Below are positions 23,906 to 32,500 of a stretch of DNA of 64,000 nucleotides, one piece after another. Numbering within the stretch: the stretch's first letter is position 1; the number at the start of each line of letters is the position of its first letter. The notes beneath the pieces were generated by a model, which worked only from the letters and a program-made list of their open reading frames with translations, made no database searches and was not told where the DNA came from. Both the position numbers and the translations under genes were made by a program. Where the stretch lies: NCBI GenBank assembly GCA_964588305.1, contig CAZPOP010000001.1:1-64000 (forward strand). The letters run 5' to 3'. Source of the stretch: SM1-73 sp964588305 (lineage in GTDB: Bacteria; Zixibacteria; MSB-5A5; SM1-73).

Positions 23906-25405
23906 TCATGGTTTCCAAGCCTGAATCTCGATAGGTTCATCCGTGCCAGGGATTCGTGTTAGGGCGACACCCGCAGCAAGTTGTGAAAGGTGACGTGGGT
24001 TGATCTTTCCTCCGATTACAGCCTCGAGCATCTTGGGCTTCTCAAGGACGCAAGAAAAGACAATAGCCAACCCCATTTCACGTGAAAAATTATATCGTCC
24101 TTGATCAAAGTCATCTGGCGACTGAGAAAGTAGCATCACAGCGACACCTTTGGAACGCACTTCGCGGACAATGTTTTCTAACGTTGGCTGCTTGCACGGT
24201 AAGTAGTGATGGGCTTCGTCGATGACGATGATGAACCGAAGCTGACGGTTTCCATCATTGTCCAAGGGTGCATCCGGTAACGACATTATTTCGTTGTATA
24301 GCCTGTCTAGAACAAGAAACGCAGCCAACTTTCGTAGGTCTTCAGGTAGGCGGTGAATGTCAATAATGTGTGTAGCTCGAAAGAAATCATGCTCAACCCC
24401 CTCGGCCGTCGACTGGAATAGTGGGAAAGTCGTGAACTCACGGAGGCAGGCTAACAGCGAATCATCGCTCCATCCGTCGTCTGCATATCTCTGTTCAGCC
24501 AATCTAGAGAGGTCGTCCAAGTCCGGGGTCCCACCCTCAAAGCTATTGTAAGCCTCAATGATTATCTGGAGACAACGTTCGGATTGTACCGGACCTAACC
24601 GAACAACAGAACGAATGGTGTCGCGAAACCGACGGGCGGCGAGTTGAACTGCGTGTTCGTCTCTATGGGGCAATGAAAGAGGTGCAAGGGGAATGGGGTC
24701 TCCGGGAAGAGACACAACAGTTGCCTGAGTTTTGTTGACAAAGACTTTATTTGCAGCAATATCTCCCTTCGCATAGTCGAAAATGAGAAAGGGAACAGCG
24801 TAGGGGGTCGAGGAAACAATTCTGGAAAGGAACGCCAAGGCCGTCCGCGTCTTCCCTGTGCCGTTGCGCCCCATGATGGCAACATGCGGTGCAGAGCCAG
24901 GCCCATTGAGTCTGTGAAAAAGCACTTTTCCTGACTTGATATCTGGACCAAGCTCAAGAGTAACCGGAAAACTGTCCACCTGAGCCGGAGGCGGCAAAAT
25001 TTTCTCTAAATAATCTAGGGGAACTTTTGACTGGGGTGAACACTGTTCGATGAAATGTAGCAATAGTTCGTCGCCTCGTCGGTTAAGTCTTTCATACTCT
25101 TTGTTGAAATGCCGTAATCCGCGCTCTACGTGTAGTTTAATCAGGCCTCCTATTTCGTCCGCATTAACAGGCCTGCCGAGCCGTTGCCTAACAAGGGCCA
25201 GGAGTACCGCAGAATCCTCACCAAAAAATGTCTGTTCCTGAAACTCCGTACCCTCCGAGTCGTGCACAACTGTCTTAGGTGCGGCTTCAAGAGACAGGGA
25301 ATATCCAAGGGCAGCCCTAGCCCACAGGTTTGGTCGGATACCGGTCCTGCGACGGAAGTTCTCCATAATTTCTCTTGCTTCCTTCGAGGTCTTTAATAAA
25401 GGCAT
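23906..25405 (-). CDS. dndE: DndE-HerA fusion protein of DNA phosphorothioation locus
   Basis: A 499-residue two-part protein. Residues 1 to about 125 match DndE, the small nicked-DNA-binding member of the phosphorothioation complex: MPLLKTSKEAREIMENFRRRTGIRPNLWARAALGYSLSLE, then a GRPVNADEIGGLIKLHVERGL segment. Residues about 145-499 are a HerA/FtsK-type ATPase with Walker A GRNGTGKT (179-186), Walker B FIIVIDEAHHYLP, a sensor-like LLSQSPDDFD and a C-terminal Arg in ALTRIPG. Ordinary DndE is only about 110 residues long, so this is a fusion. It follows dndD by 21 bases. In known systems HerA-like ATPases occur in the DndFGH restriction part, so this protein may combine modification and restriction roles (inference). 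No terminator was seen downstream. Confidence 0.85.
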   Translation of the reverse strand: MPLLKTSKEAREIMENFRRRTGIRPNLWARAALGYSLSLEAAPKTVVHDSEGTEFQEQTFFGEDSAVLLALVRQRLGRPVNADEIGGLIKLHVERGLRHFNKEYERLNRRGDELLLHFIEQCSPQSKVPLDYLEKILPPPAQVDSFPVTLELGPDIKSGKVLFHRLNGPGSAPHVAIMGRNGTGKTRTALAFLSRIVSSTPYAVPFLIFDYAKGDIAANKVFVNKTQATVVSLPGDPIPLAPLSLPHRDEHAVQLAARRFRDTIRSVVRLGPVQSERCLQIIIEAYNSFEGGTPDLDDLSRLAEQRYADDGWSDDSLLACLREFTTFPLFQSTAEGVEHDFFRATHIIDIHRLPEDLRKLAAFLVLDRLYNEIMSLPDAPLDNDGNRQLRFIIVIDEAHHYLPCKQPTLENIVREVRSKGVAVMLLSQSPDDFDQGRYNFSREMGLAIVFSCVLEKPKMLEAVIGGKINPRHLSQLAAGVALTRIPGTDEPIEIQAWKP

Positions 25406-25426
25406 GACTTCTATCTCCAGTCTATT

Positions 25427-27460
25427 TTAGAAGAAATATCCTGGTCGGATAACGTTTGAATCGGCCTCCGAATCATAATCAAGACGGTATTGTTTAGCCA
25501 CATGGGGCGAAAGTCGCTCTGCCCACTTCACATCTACCTCCGTGTCCGTTGAGAGAACGATAACTTGGTGACCTGCGTACGGCAGATACTTCTCGAACAG
25601 GGTTCGCCGATTTGTGGTATCGAGACGTGCCACAGGCGTGTCAATCACGATGGGTAGTTCCCGGCCCGAGGACCGGGCCAAGGCCCACAACAATGCCAGA
25701 GCATACATCTCGCGCATCCCCGCCGAAAAAACTCGCCTCTCCAATTGACGACCGCGGACATCGCGAAGGATAACCTGCCAAGTGTCGTGATCAATGTCAA
25801 CACTACGCACCGGGTCCTCCGGCTTGCGGAGTCGACCGTACATTTTTTCGAAATGTTCCTTAAGTATAGCAAGTTTTTCACGCGCAAGTTCACGAATAAA
25901 ATGATCCAAAACGGTCTGAGCCTTTCTTGCGAGTTTGACGGCACTCTTCGCCTGTGTCGTCATCTTTCGTTGTCCTCGACGAACTTCGACCTGCCTTCGG
26001 CGAGCAGCCAAATCAGCGTCCAAGCGTTGAATCTCACCTTTGAGTGTACTATGTTCCTCTTTAAGTCTACCGGTCGTTTCATTAACCGTCCGATTCTGGT
26101 CTATAAGTTCCGTCACGTGGGGATCATCAGAGGTGGAGAGAATTTTTGCCTCGACCTCCCGAAGTTCATTCGTTAACCGCTCCCTCCTATTGACAGCATC
26201 CCGCAACAACGTGGACTTCTGTGCTACCTCAGCCAATCTTCTGATAATATTCTGTCGCTCGGCTTCGCTTACGTCGTGTAGACGTTCGCGTCGGTCCGAG
26301 GGTCTCAATGCAAGAACCTCGAAGGAAACAGAGCGGAAAAGTCCTCGGTAGTAAGACGTCTGTTTCTCGCTAAGAACCACATCTGTGGGTGCAGGCGGCT
26401 GAGGTGACACGAAGACTAGCTTCTCAATAGCATCAATTTGCTTTCGCAGGTTGGCAATCTGCTCAGGACTTCTGATAGTCCGTTGTTCCTCTCTCAGGCT
26501 TTCTTGCAAAGCAGTGCATAGTTTGTCCACAAAGAGAAGTGGCAACGCCCTGAACCCTTCTTGGATGTCAGCTTTCGCAGTTTCAATCTCACGCTCAAGC
26601 CTTTGCCTGTCCAAAATCAACTCGTCACGTTTCGACGCGTGGGGGCTTGCAATACGTCGTAGCTCGTCTTCGATTGCTCGCTGTTGCCTTTCGGCCTCCT
26701 CGGTTTCTCTGCCAATGTCAGCCAGCTTGTCTCGCTTCCGTTCAAGTTCTGATTCAATACGTTCAGCCTCTCCCTGAAGCTGAAAGAAATCTCCGGTCTC
26801 AACTGCTTTGACCTCGTGCTTTTCAATATGACCTACAACATGTTTTTTCAAGTCCTCCCTCAGCGTCTTGTATACTGTAATGTGGAGTATGTCTTCGATT
26901 GCCTCCACCATGTGACGGTCGTGGCTCTCCTCCTCGGCAAAGTTTTGTATTCGCTCACCGTCAAAGAAGAAGAATGGAGCAATGCGCGGAGGAAGGACAT
27001 GGCGAAGAAAGTCTTGGTAAGCTGTCGGATTATCCTCTATCCAATCAATCGGACGCTCGTTTTCCTGAATCAGCAAAACGGGGCATCTGGCTTGGCGTCT
27101 AGCAACATCTACATCCCAGCTCCTTTCGATGTACAACCTCCTATCAGCATCGCCCCCCGACACGGTCAGTTCAACAGCGACGCGATAGTCGGTCTGGCCT
27201 TCGTCCAGAGCCCGACGGTTGAGCCTATCACTGACCGCCCGCAAGTAATTCGGCCTAGTTTGGATGCCAGGGAGGTCTCCGTCCTCATAAAAAACATAAT
27301 TGATAGCTTCGTGAATGGAAGTCTTTCCGCGACCATTGTCCCCTCCGATCAACACCAGCGGTTTATCTAAGTCCGGCCCAGGTAGTAGGTCAATTTCGTG
27401 CGGGCCGTCAACCCCTTGAAATTCGTCATCGTTAGCCGAGCTATGGTTATGTGCTTCCAT
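25427..27460 (-). CDS. dndD: DNA phosphorothioation protein DndD (SMC-like ATPase)
   Basis: A 677-residue SbcC/SMC-like ATPase. The N terminus has Walker A IGGDNGRGKTSIHEAINYVFY (about residues 38-58), then FFFFDGERIQNFAEEE, a hallmark of DndD. The middle (about 215-520) is coiled coil. The C-terminal lobe has an ABC signature FSAGMREMYALALLWALA and Walker B PIVIDTPVARLD, followed by the D-loop NRRTLFEKY. DndD is thought to nick or alter DNA structure so that sulfur can be inserted. It lies 19 bases after dndC and 21 bases before the DndE-HerA gene, so the three are one operon. No zinc-hook CxxC is seen in the coiled coil. Confidence 0.92.
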   Translation of the reverse strand: MEAHNHSSANDDEFQGVDGPHEIDLLPGPDLDKPLVLIGGDNGRGKTSIHEAINYVFYEDGDLPGIQTRPNYLRAVSDRLNRRALDEGQTDYRVAVELTVSGGDADRRLYIERSWDVDVARRQARCPVLLIQENERPIDWIEDNPTAYQDFLRHVLPPRIAPFFFFDGERIQNFAEEESHDRHMVEAIEDILHITVYKTLREDLKKHVVGHIEKHEVKAVETGDFFQLQGEAERIESELERKRDKLADIGRETEEAERQQRAIEDELRRIASPHASKRDELILDRQRLEREIETAKADIQEGFRALPLLFVDKLCTALQESLREEQRTIRSPEQIANLRKQIDAIEKLVFVSPQPPAPTDVVLSEKQTSYYRGLFRSVSFEVLALRPSDRRERLHDVSEAERQNIIRRLAEVAQKSTLLRDAVNRRERLTNELREVEAKILSTSDDPHVTELIDQNRTVNETTGRLKEEHSTLKGEIQRLDADLAARRRQVEVRRGQRKMTTQAKSAVKLARKAQTVLDHFIRELAREKLAILKEHFEKMYGRLRKPEDPVRSVDIDHDTWQVILRDVRGRQLERRVFSAGMREMYALALLWALARSSGRELPIVIDTPVARLDTTNRRTLFEKYLPYAGHQVIVLSTDTEVDVKWAERLSPHVAKQYRLDYDSEADSNVIRPGYFF

Positions 27461-27479
27461 TGGGACATCGCAGGTCCTC

Positions 27480-28820
27480 CTACTCTCGCTTTAGCTCCTG
27501 CCGCACGGCCTCACGCATTTCCTCGGGCAAGCCGTGGCGGCGTTTTAGATGTCCGAATTCTTCCTCAATGTCGCGTAGACGGCGCATCATTTCGAAAGAG
27601 ACGCCGTGCTCTTCGCAGACCCCACGGAGCAAAGTCTCTTCTTTGCTGAGGTAGTTACTTCCTTTATGGGTGTCGTGTACCATGGCTTCCTCCTCGTATA
27701 CTTGTTTCCAAATTTGCTGAACGGCATCAGCGGGTTGCGCGTTGTCCTCCTCGCGGCTCCAGATTTGCTGTATACCGGCTAGTTCATCTCCTTCGATGAG
27801 CACATGACCAGATTTCTGCTGCGCCTCCAAAAGACGAACCAGCAGGTCCTGGCGCGTTTCATGTGTGAACGGACCTGTCCCCGTCATTAGTTCGCCCTGT
27901 CGGTTGTAGGCGGGTCGGCCATTACGACGTTTGTCTTGGCGTGCCCCTGGGCTGTCGCGCACTTCTTTGAGGTAATCCCGTAGTTGTAAGAGCGGTTCCA
28001 AATGATCCTCCCCAAGTTCGACGAGCGATTCCATGGAACGATCGTTTTTAATGACGGTACAGGTCCAGCAGCCAAAGCGGCTATGCCCACAGGATGGCGT
28101 CGAAGCATCAATGACCAAAGGGCATTCTCCGCCAGCTGCGCGTTTGTATAGAGTGACCAGACTGCGGTTGTCGCCGCCCCACGGTTTGGGGGTTTGCAGC
28201 AGATAAATCCACACCTCGTTAGTTGTGAGATCTTCCAACGGTGTGTACACCCACGCGCTTGGCAGGTCGGAGTGTGGGCGAAATCTCTGGTTCTCGATCT
28301 CTCTCGCGCGCATTGCTTGGCCCCGCGTTGTACTTTCATCTTTACGGGCGCCAAGTACGACAACAACGGAGCCTGAACGTTCAACGACGCTCTTAATGAA
28401 ATTGCTTACGGGGCGTATCTTCAGGCGATCGGTGCACCACCGAAAGAGGACTGTTGGAGAGGGATACCCACGTCCAATCAGGTTTACCCAGAACGTGTCA
28501 TTCAGCTTTGGATAGACGAGGTGGGTCGTTATGGGAAGGCCGTCACGCTCGGCACTAGTTGCGATCGAATCCAGTTCTTCCCGTACGCGTGTCGCGATAG
28601 CCGGAGCTTCGACCCGTGTGTCAGACGCAAGAACATAAACCTGTTTACGTCGTTCAGTAACTTCCATATTTGCGAGCATATAGTAAACAAGTTGAATCAC
28701 CATGGTGGAGTCTTTCCCGCCGCTAAAGCCAACAACCCATGGCCGACTGTCACCGAGGTAGGCCTCCCGCAACTCAGAGGTTATCTGATCTACGAAGAAT
28801 CTGGATCCCTTCCTTTCCAT
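27480..28820 (-). CDS. dndC: DNA phosphorothioation sulfurtransferase DndC
   Basis: A PAPS-reductase/ATP-pyrophosphatase family enzyme that activates DNA for sulfur insertion. The PP motif VVGFSGGKDST lies near the N terminus, followed by LASDTRVEAPAI and TVLFRWCTDRLKIRPV. A cysteine set in CPLVIDASTPSCGHSRFGC then WTC (the DndC Fe-S cluster motif) is intact. The ATG at 28820 (MERKGSRFFVDQI) fits the family start; an in-frame GTG at 28889 would add 23 residues. It is the first gene of the dndC-dndD-dndE operon. DndA (cysteine desulfurase) and DndB are absent from the window; a housekeeping IscS can replace DndA in known systems. Confidence 0.92.
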   Translation of the reverse strand: MERKGSRFFVDQITSELREAYLGDSRPWVVGFSGGKDSTMVIQLVYYMLANMEVTERRKQVYVLASDTRVEAPAIATRVREELDSIATSAERDGLPITTHLVYPKLNDTFWVNLIGRGYPSPTVLFRWCTDRLKIRPVSNFIKSVVERSGSVVVVLGARKDESTTRGQAMRAREIENQRFRPHSDLPSAWVYTPLEDLTTNEVWIYLLQTPKPWGGDNRSLVTLYKRAAGGECPLVIDASTPSCGHSRFGCWTCTVIKNDRSMESLVELGEDHLEPLLQLRDYLKEVRDSPGARQDKRRNGRPAYNRQGELMTGTGPFTHETRQDLLVRLLEAQQKSGHVLIEGDELAGIQQIWSREEDNAQPADAVQQIWKQVYEEEAMVHDTHKGSNYLSKEETLLRGVCEEHGVSFEMMRRLRDIEEEFGHLKRRHGLPEEMREAVRQELKRE

Positions 28821-28956
28821 TTCAATACCCTCAAGCGTTATAAGCCCTTCATGTATCAAAACGCAGTTGCCAACCAAGCGCTTTAACACATAAGAAGACC
28901 CTTCTCAATCTCCGCAGACTCAATGATTTTTAACATAACAGATTTCTGAAGTCTTG

Positions 28957-30789
28957 TCAAGTTTTTTGTCTTCGAAAAAGCTCGTCAAGAGACAGGATTA
29001 ATTTGTCTTCGGTGAAGATTTGTGCTTCGATTTCAATTCCTTTTTCTCTCAGCTTCCAGACAAACTCTATCACTTTGGGAAGATCAAGACCAACAGATTT
29101 TATTCTCTCGGAATCTTTGAAGAAATCCTCCTTGCTGCAAAAGGAGACCACCTTCCCCCGGTCCAACAGAATGATCTTCTCTGCCAACTCGGCGATCAAA
29201 TCCATGTTGTGCGAGACTAATATTACGGTCACCCCCATAGAGTTCAAATCCTTCAAAAGCTTTTTCATCTCTTCGGTGCTCCTTGAGTCCAAGCCGCAGG
29301 TTGGCTCATCTAAAATCAAGACTTCCGGGTTTAGTGCCAATATGCCTGCGATGGCGACCTTTCGTTGTTCGCCGCCGCTTAAAGAGAAAGGAGACCTGGA
29401 CGCGAATTCATCAAAATCCAATCCCATCTTGAGCATTGAATCTCGAACGCTTCCATCTATTTTTTCCTCCGACATTCTCAGATTCTTCGGGCCGAAGGCG
29501 ACGTCATCGTAGACCGTATCCTCAAACAACTGAAGCTCGGGAAATTGGAAAACCAATCCTACCTTCTGCCTTATCTTTTTCAAGTCAAGGGACCTGTTTT
29601 TTCCCTTGGATCCTGCGGACAGATCCACGTCCTCAAGCATTACTTTGCCCGAAGTCGGGAACAAGAGAGCATTTAGATGTTGAGCCAAAGTGCTTTTTCC
29701 TGACCCGGTGGGACCCACCAATCCGACAAAATCCCCTTTTTGGATTTTTAGGTTTATACCATTCAGAGCTTTTCTTTCTGTCGGCAATCCCTGATTATAA
29801 ACAAAAGTCAGGTCTTCAGTCAAAACCTGGGGAGAAGAGTTTTCGGACAAGGATTGGATCTTTTGGGGCCGAACTGAAGGAGTGACATGGTTTCTTTGAG
29901 GAGAGCTGAATTCAAGACCGATTTGCTTCGTCTTTGCCTCTGGTCTATTCTTGCCCTTTTTCATACTCAGAGTCAATTTCTCCATCAGATCATCCATGGT
30001 CAAATAGTCATCCGAGGGAATTATTCCTCTCTGGGACAGCTCAGAAGCTATCCTGACGGCCAGAGGCGGCTGGAGCCCTATTTCTTCCAATTTGTCCTTC
30101 TGCTTAAAAATGTCTTTGGGACATCCGTCAAGTACTATCCTACCTTTGTGCATAACCAAGACTCTATCGGCAATGACCGCCTCCTCCGGGAACTGAGTGA
30201 TATGGATCACGGAAACCTTGCTCTGTTTGCAGAATCCCTCGATAAGGCTCATCACCTCTTTTTTCCCCTTTGCATCCAGAAGCGATGTGGGCTCGTCCAG
30301 GACCAGGTATTGAGGGTGCATACACACAACCGAAGCTAAAGCTACCCTCTGTTTTTCCCCTCCAGATAGCTTGTTTGGGGGATACTTTCTGTATTTCCTC
30401 AAATGAAAAGAGCCAAGCGCCCATGCGACCCTTTTTTCCATCTCCTCGTAAGGAAGCGCCAGGTTTTCCAGGCCGAATGCGATCTCCCTTTCGACCGAGG
30501 TGGAGATGAACTGATTATCCGGATTTTGAAATACCATGCCCACCTTCAAGCGAATCGTCTTTTGTGAATCTTTGTCGCCGGTATCCAGACCGTCTGCCAG
30601 AACTTTCCCGGAAGTGGGCAGGAGAAGTGCATTCAAAAGCCTGGCCAGGGTGGTTTTTCCGGAGCCGTTGGAGCCGATGATGGCAACGCACTCCCCTTGC
30701 TCGAACGTCAGGTTAATATCATCTAACGCCAAGATGCTTCGTTTGCCGTCCAGCTTGTACTCATATGAAACTTTCCTGAGTTCTATCAT
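28957..30789 (-). CDS. Fused energy-coupling-factor transporter ATPase (EcfA1-EcfA2)
   Basis: A 610-residue protein with two ABC ATPase domains in tandem. Domain 1: Walker A GSNGSGKTT, signature LSGGEKQRVALA, Walker B YLVLDEPTSLLD. Domain 2: Walker A GPTGSGKST, signature LSGGEQRKVAIA, Walker B VLILDEPTCGLD. Each begins with the CbiO-type sequence (VSYEYKLDGKRSILALDDINLTF; LTFVYNQGLPTERKALNGINLKI), as in ECF vitamin/metal transporters. The linker (about residues 260-330) is variable. The ATG at 30789 is preferred over 30867 as the ATPase begins there. No EcfT or substrate-binding S component is adjacent, so the partner genes must be elsewhere. Confidence 0.92.
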   Translation of the reverse strand: MIELRKVSYEYKLDGKRSILALDDINLTFEQGECVAIIGSNGSGKTTLARLLNALLLPTSGKVLADGLDTGDKDSQKTIRLKVGMVFQNPDNQFISTSVEREIAFGLENLALPYEEMEKRVAWALGSFHLRKYRKYPPNKLSGGEKQRVALASVVCMHPQYLVLDEPTSLLDAKGKKEVMSLIEGFCKQSKVSVIHITQFPEEAVIADRVLVMHKGRIVLDGCPKDIFKQKDKLEEIGLQPPLAVRIASELSQRGIIPSDDYLTMDDLMEKLTLSMKKGKNRPEAKTKQIGLEFSSPQRNHVTPSVRPQKIQSLSENSSPQVLTEDLTFVYNQGLPTERKALNGINLKIQKGDFVGLVGPTGSGKSTLAQHLNALLFPTSGKVMLEDVDLSAGSKGKNRSLDLKKIRQKVGLVFQFPELQLFEDTVYDDVAFGPKNLRMSEEKIDGSVRDSMLKMGLDFDEFASRSPFSLSGGEQRKVAIAGILALNPEVLILDEPTCGLDSRSTEEMKKLLKDLNSMGVTVILVSHNMDLIAELAEKIILLDRGKVVSFCSKEDFFKDSERIKSVGLDLPKVIEFVWKLREKGIEIEAQIFTEDKLILSLDELFRRQKT

Positions 30790-30991
30790 CAATTCGAATA
30801 TAGACGTGGGATAGAATTTTGTCAAACCAAAACCAGAAGATGAGCATTTCAAGAGGTACGTAAACACTGTTGGATTTTTTCCTCTGGGGCGACAAAAAAG
30901 ACTTGACAGGTTATGGGAATGAGGTTAGGTTAATCGAGAATCATTTACACATAGGGAACGAACCAAAAGCATCAAAAGGAGGTGAAATAAG

Positions 30992-31435
30992 ATGAAAAAC
31001 ATCTTGGTTTTAGTCGTCGTCCTTTGCGTGGGATTCTCGTTTTTCTATGCCTGCGCCCAGAAAGAGGAAGAGAAGGAGATGCCGAAAATGGATCCTATGG
31101 CCCAGCTTCAAAAATCCATTGAACGGGGCATGGCCCTGTTTAGCGACACCACGCTGGGAACCAGTGGACTGACCTGCAACAGCTGCCACATGGAGGGAGG
31201 AACGAGGGAGGGTAAAATGGGAGACCAGACTCTGGCTGCTTTTGATAATCTGGGAGCTAAATACCCAAAGTACTTCATGATGGCAAAAAGGGTCATGACC
31301 TTAGATCAGGTTGTGATCTATTGCATCGTCAATCCACTGAAGGGAAAACCGCCTGCCTGGGACGACCAGAAACTTACCGATCTGACCGCTTATGTGGCGT
31401 CGGTGAAACCCATGAAGATGGAGAAGGAAAAGTAA
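30992..31435 (+). CDS. Small c-type cytochrome lipoprotein
   Basis: A 147-residue exported monohaem cytochrome c. It has a signal peptide with hydrophobic core ILVLVVVLCVGFSFFYA ending in a lipobox-like YAC, so lipid attachment is likely, then a charged linker and the haem site CNSCH near residue 68. A distal Met may be in KYFMMAKRVM. It resembles SoxA/SoxX-like or sulfite-type periplasmic cytochromes in its TLGTSGLTCNSCHMEGG run, but the family is not certain. AAAGGAGGTG precedes the ATG by 8 bases. A second cytochrome gene follows 313 bases later on the same strand, suggesting an electron-transfer pair. Confidence 0.88.
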   Translation: MKNILVLVVVLCVGFSFFYACAQKEEEKEMPKMDPMAQLQKSIERGMALFSDTTLGTSGLTCNSCHMEGGTREGKMGDQTLAAFDNLGAKYPKYFMMAKRVMTLDQVVIYCIVNPLKGKPPAWDDQKLTDLTAYVASVKPMKMEKEK

Positions 31436-31748
31436 GCTCTTCTCGCGGGACAGGAGTTATCCAGCGGAGGGAAACGGAATTCCTTGCGAAAGGAACCTCC
31501 GCTGTGAGCAGATAAGTAGCGGGACGCAGATTCACACCACTTGCATCGAAGGAAGAACCCGCTTTCACGGGAAGTTTTCGTGCCCGAAAAGGAGAGTTGG
31601 AAAGCAAGAGAGGGATTCGAGGCCGAAAAGGTTGTATCCGGCCTATCCCTGCGTGTAAACCTGACTTTCGTTCCTGATCCCAAGAAGGCAAAAGGGTCTC
31701 CCCTTTTCTACGTGATCAAACTCTGAGGGACGATCGGAGTAATGATCT
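31436..31748. other. Gap between cytochrome genes with inverted repeat
   Basis: There is no convincing gene in these 313 bases. An inverted repeat CAGCGGAGG (31462-31470) / CCTCCGCTG (31496-31504) encloses a smaller TTCCT/AGGAA pairing and would make a stable stem in the transcript. No T run follows. Confidence 0.5.
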
Positions 31749-32453
31749 ATGTCGCTTTACACTAAGTCCATTGTCGCGATATTCTTCTTAGCGGTTGGAC
31801 TGATAGCGGTGATCTGCATGTTGAGTTTGATGGGAAGGGCGGAAAGGAAGATCAGCGCTACATTCCTGCGCAGGTTGCACAAAGGTGCTGGGGCCCTCTT
31901 CGCAGTGATGTTCCTGGTGATAGGCTATTTCTGTCTACATTATGTGAAGATGCTCGGTGACGGCATGTCGGTGAGGGCCGTCTTTCATGGCGTACTTGCT
32001 TTAGCTCTTTTTATCATTCTCGCGCTCAAGCTTTCCATAGCTCAATTCTACAGGCAGTTTCTCAGATACGTGCCCGGACTGGGGATGACCGTATTTGCTT
32101 TAGCGTTCGTAGTATTCTGCACTTCTGCTGGATACTTGTTCCTGGTCACCGGTGAGACCAAGGAAGCACAAGACGTCACCTCGGAAGCTGCCGCCCCAAT
32201 GGATGCCCAAAGAGGACAAGCGCTTTTCGATAACAAATGCAGTTTCTGCCACTATGCGGACAGGACCGATTCAAAGATGGGACCCGGTTTGAAAGGAGTG
32301 TTGAAAGGCGAAAAGCTTCCTTACAGTGGAAGACCTGCGAATTCAGAGAACATCAAGCAGCAACTCAGAAGCCCAGTTTCAGCGATGCCCTCCTTTGCCT
32401 CTCTTTCAGAAGAAGACGTAGCCACCCTTCTGGCTTACCTGGAAACCCTGTGA
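31749..32453 (+). CDS. Membrane-anchored cytochrome c (four-helix N-terminal domain)
   Basis: A 234-residue protein. The N-terminal part (residues 1-140) has four hydrophobic helices (SIVAIFFLAVGLIAVICMLSL, GALFAVMFLVIGYFCLH, FHGVLALALFIILALK, MTVFALAFVVFCTSAGYLFLV) with His residues in RLHKGAG and FHGVL that could ligate haem b. The C-terminal part is a cytochrome c domain with haem motif CSFCH and distal Met in SAMPSFASL. This looks like a quinol-to-cytochrome relay at the membrane, which is inference. GGAG lies 9 bases upstream of the ATG. It follows the lipoprotein cytochrome on the same strand. Confidence 0.88.
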   Translation: MSLYTKSIVAIFFLAVGLIAVICMLSLMGRAERKISATFLRRLHKGAGALFAVMFLVIGYFCLHYVKMLGDGMSVRAVFHGVLALALFIILALKLSIAQFYRQFLRYVPGLGMTVFALAFVVFCTSAGYLFLVTGETKEAQDVTSEAAAPMDAQRGQALFDNKCSFCHYADRTDSKMGPGLKGVLKGEKLPYSGRPANSENIKQQLRSPVSAMPSFASLSEEDVATLLAYLETL

Positions 32454-32500
32454 TTATTTTCCCGCCTCCTCTACGTTAAAGGAAAGAGAGCCGCTTTCGC

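Noticed and set aside
23716..23934. A 72-codon open frame between the tandem-GNAT gene and the dnd locus
   Set aside because: No ribosome site, no family similarity and overlap with the 3' end of the DndE-HerA gene.
31541..31726. A 61-codon open frame between the cytochrome genes
   Set aside because: Low-complexity basic product without ribosome site; the region has inverted repeats instead.
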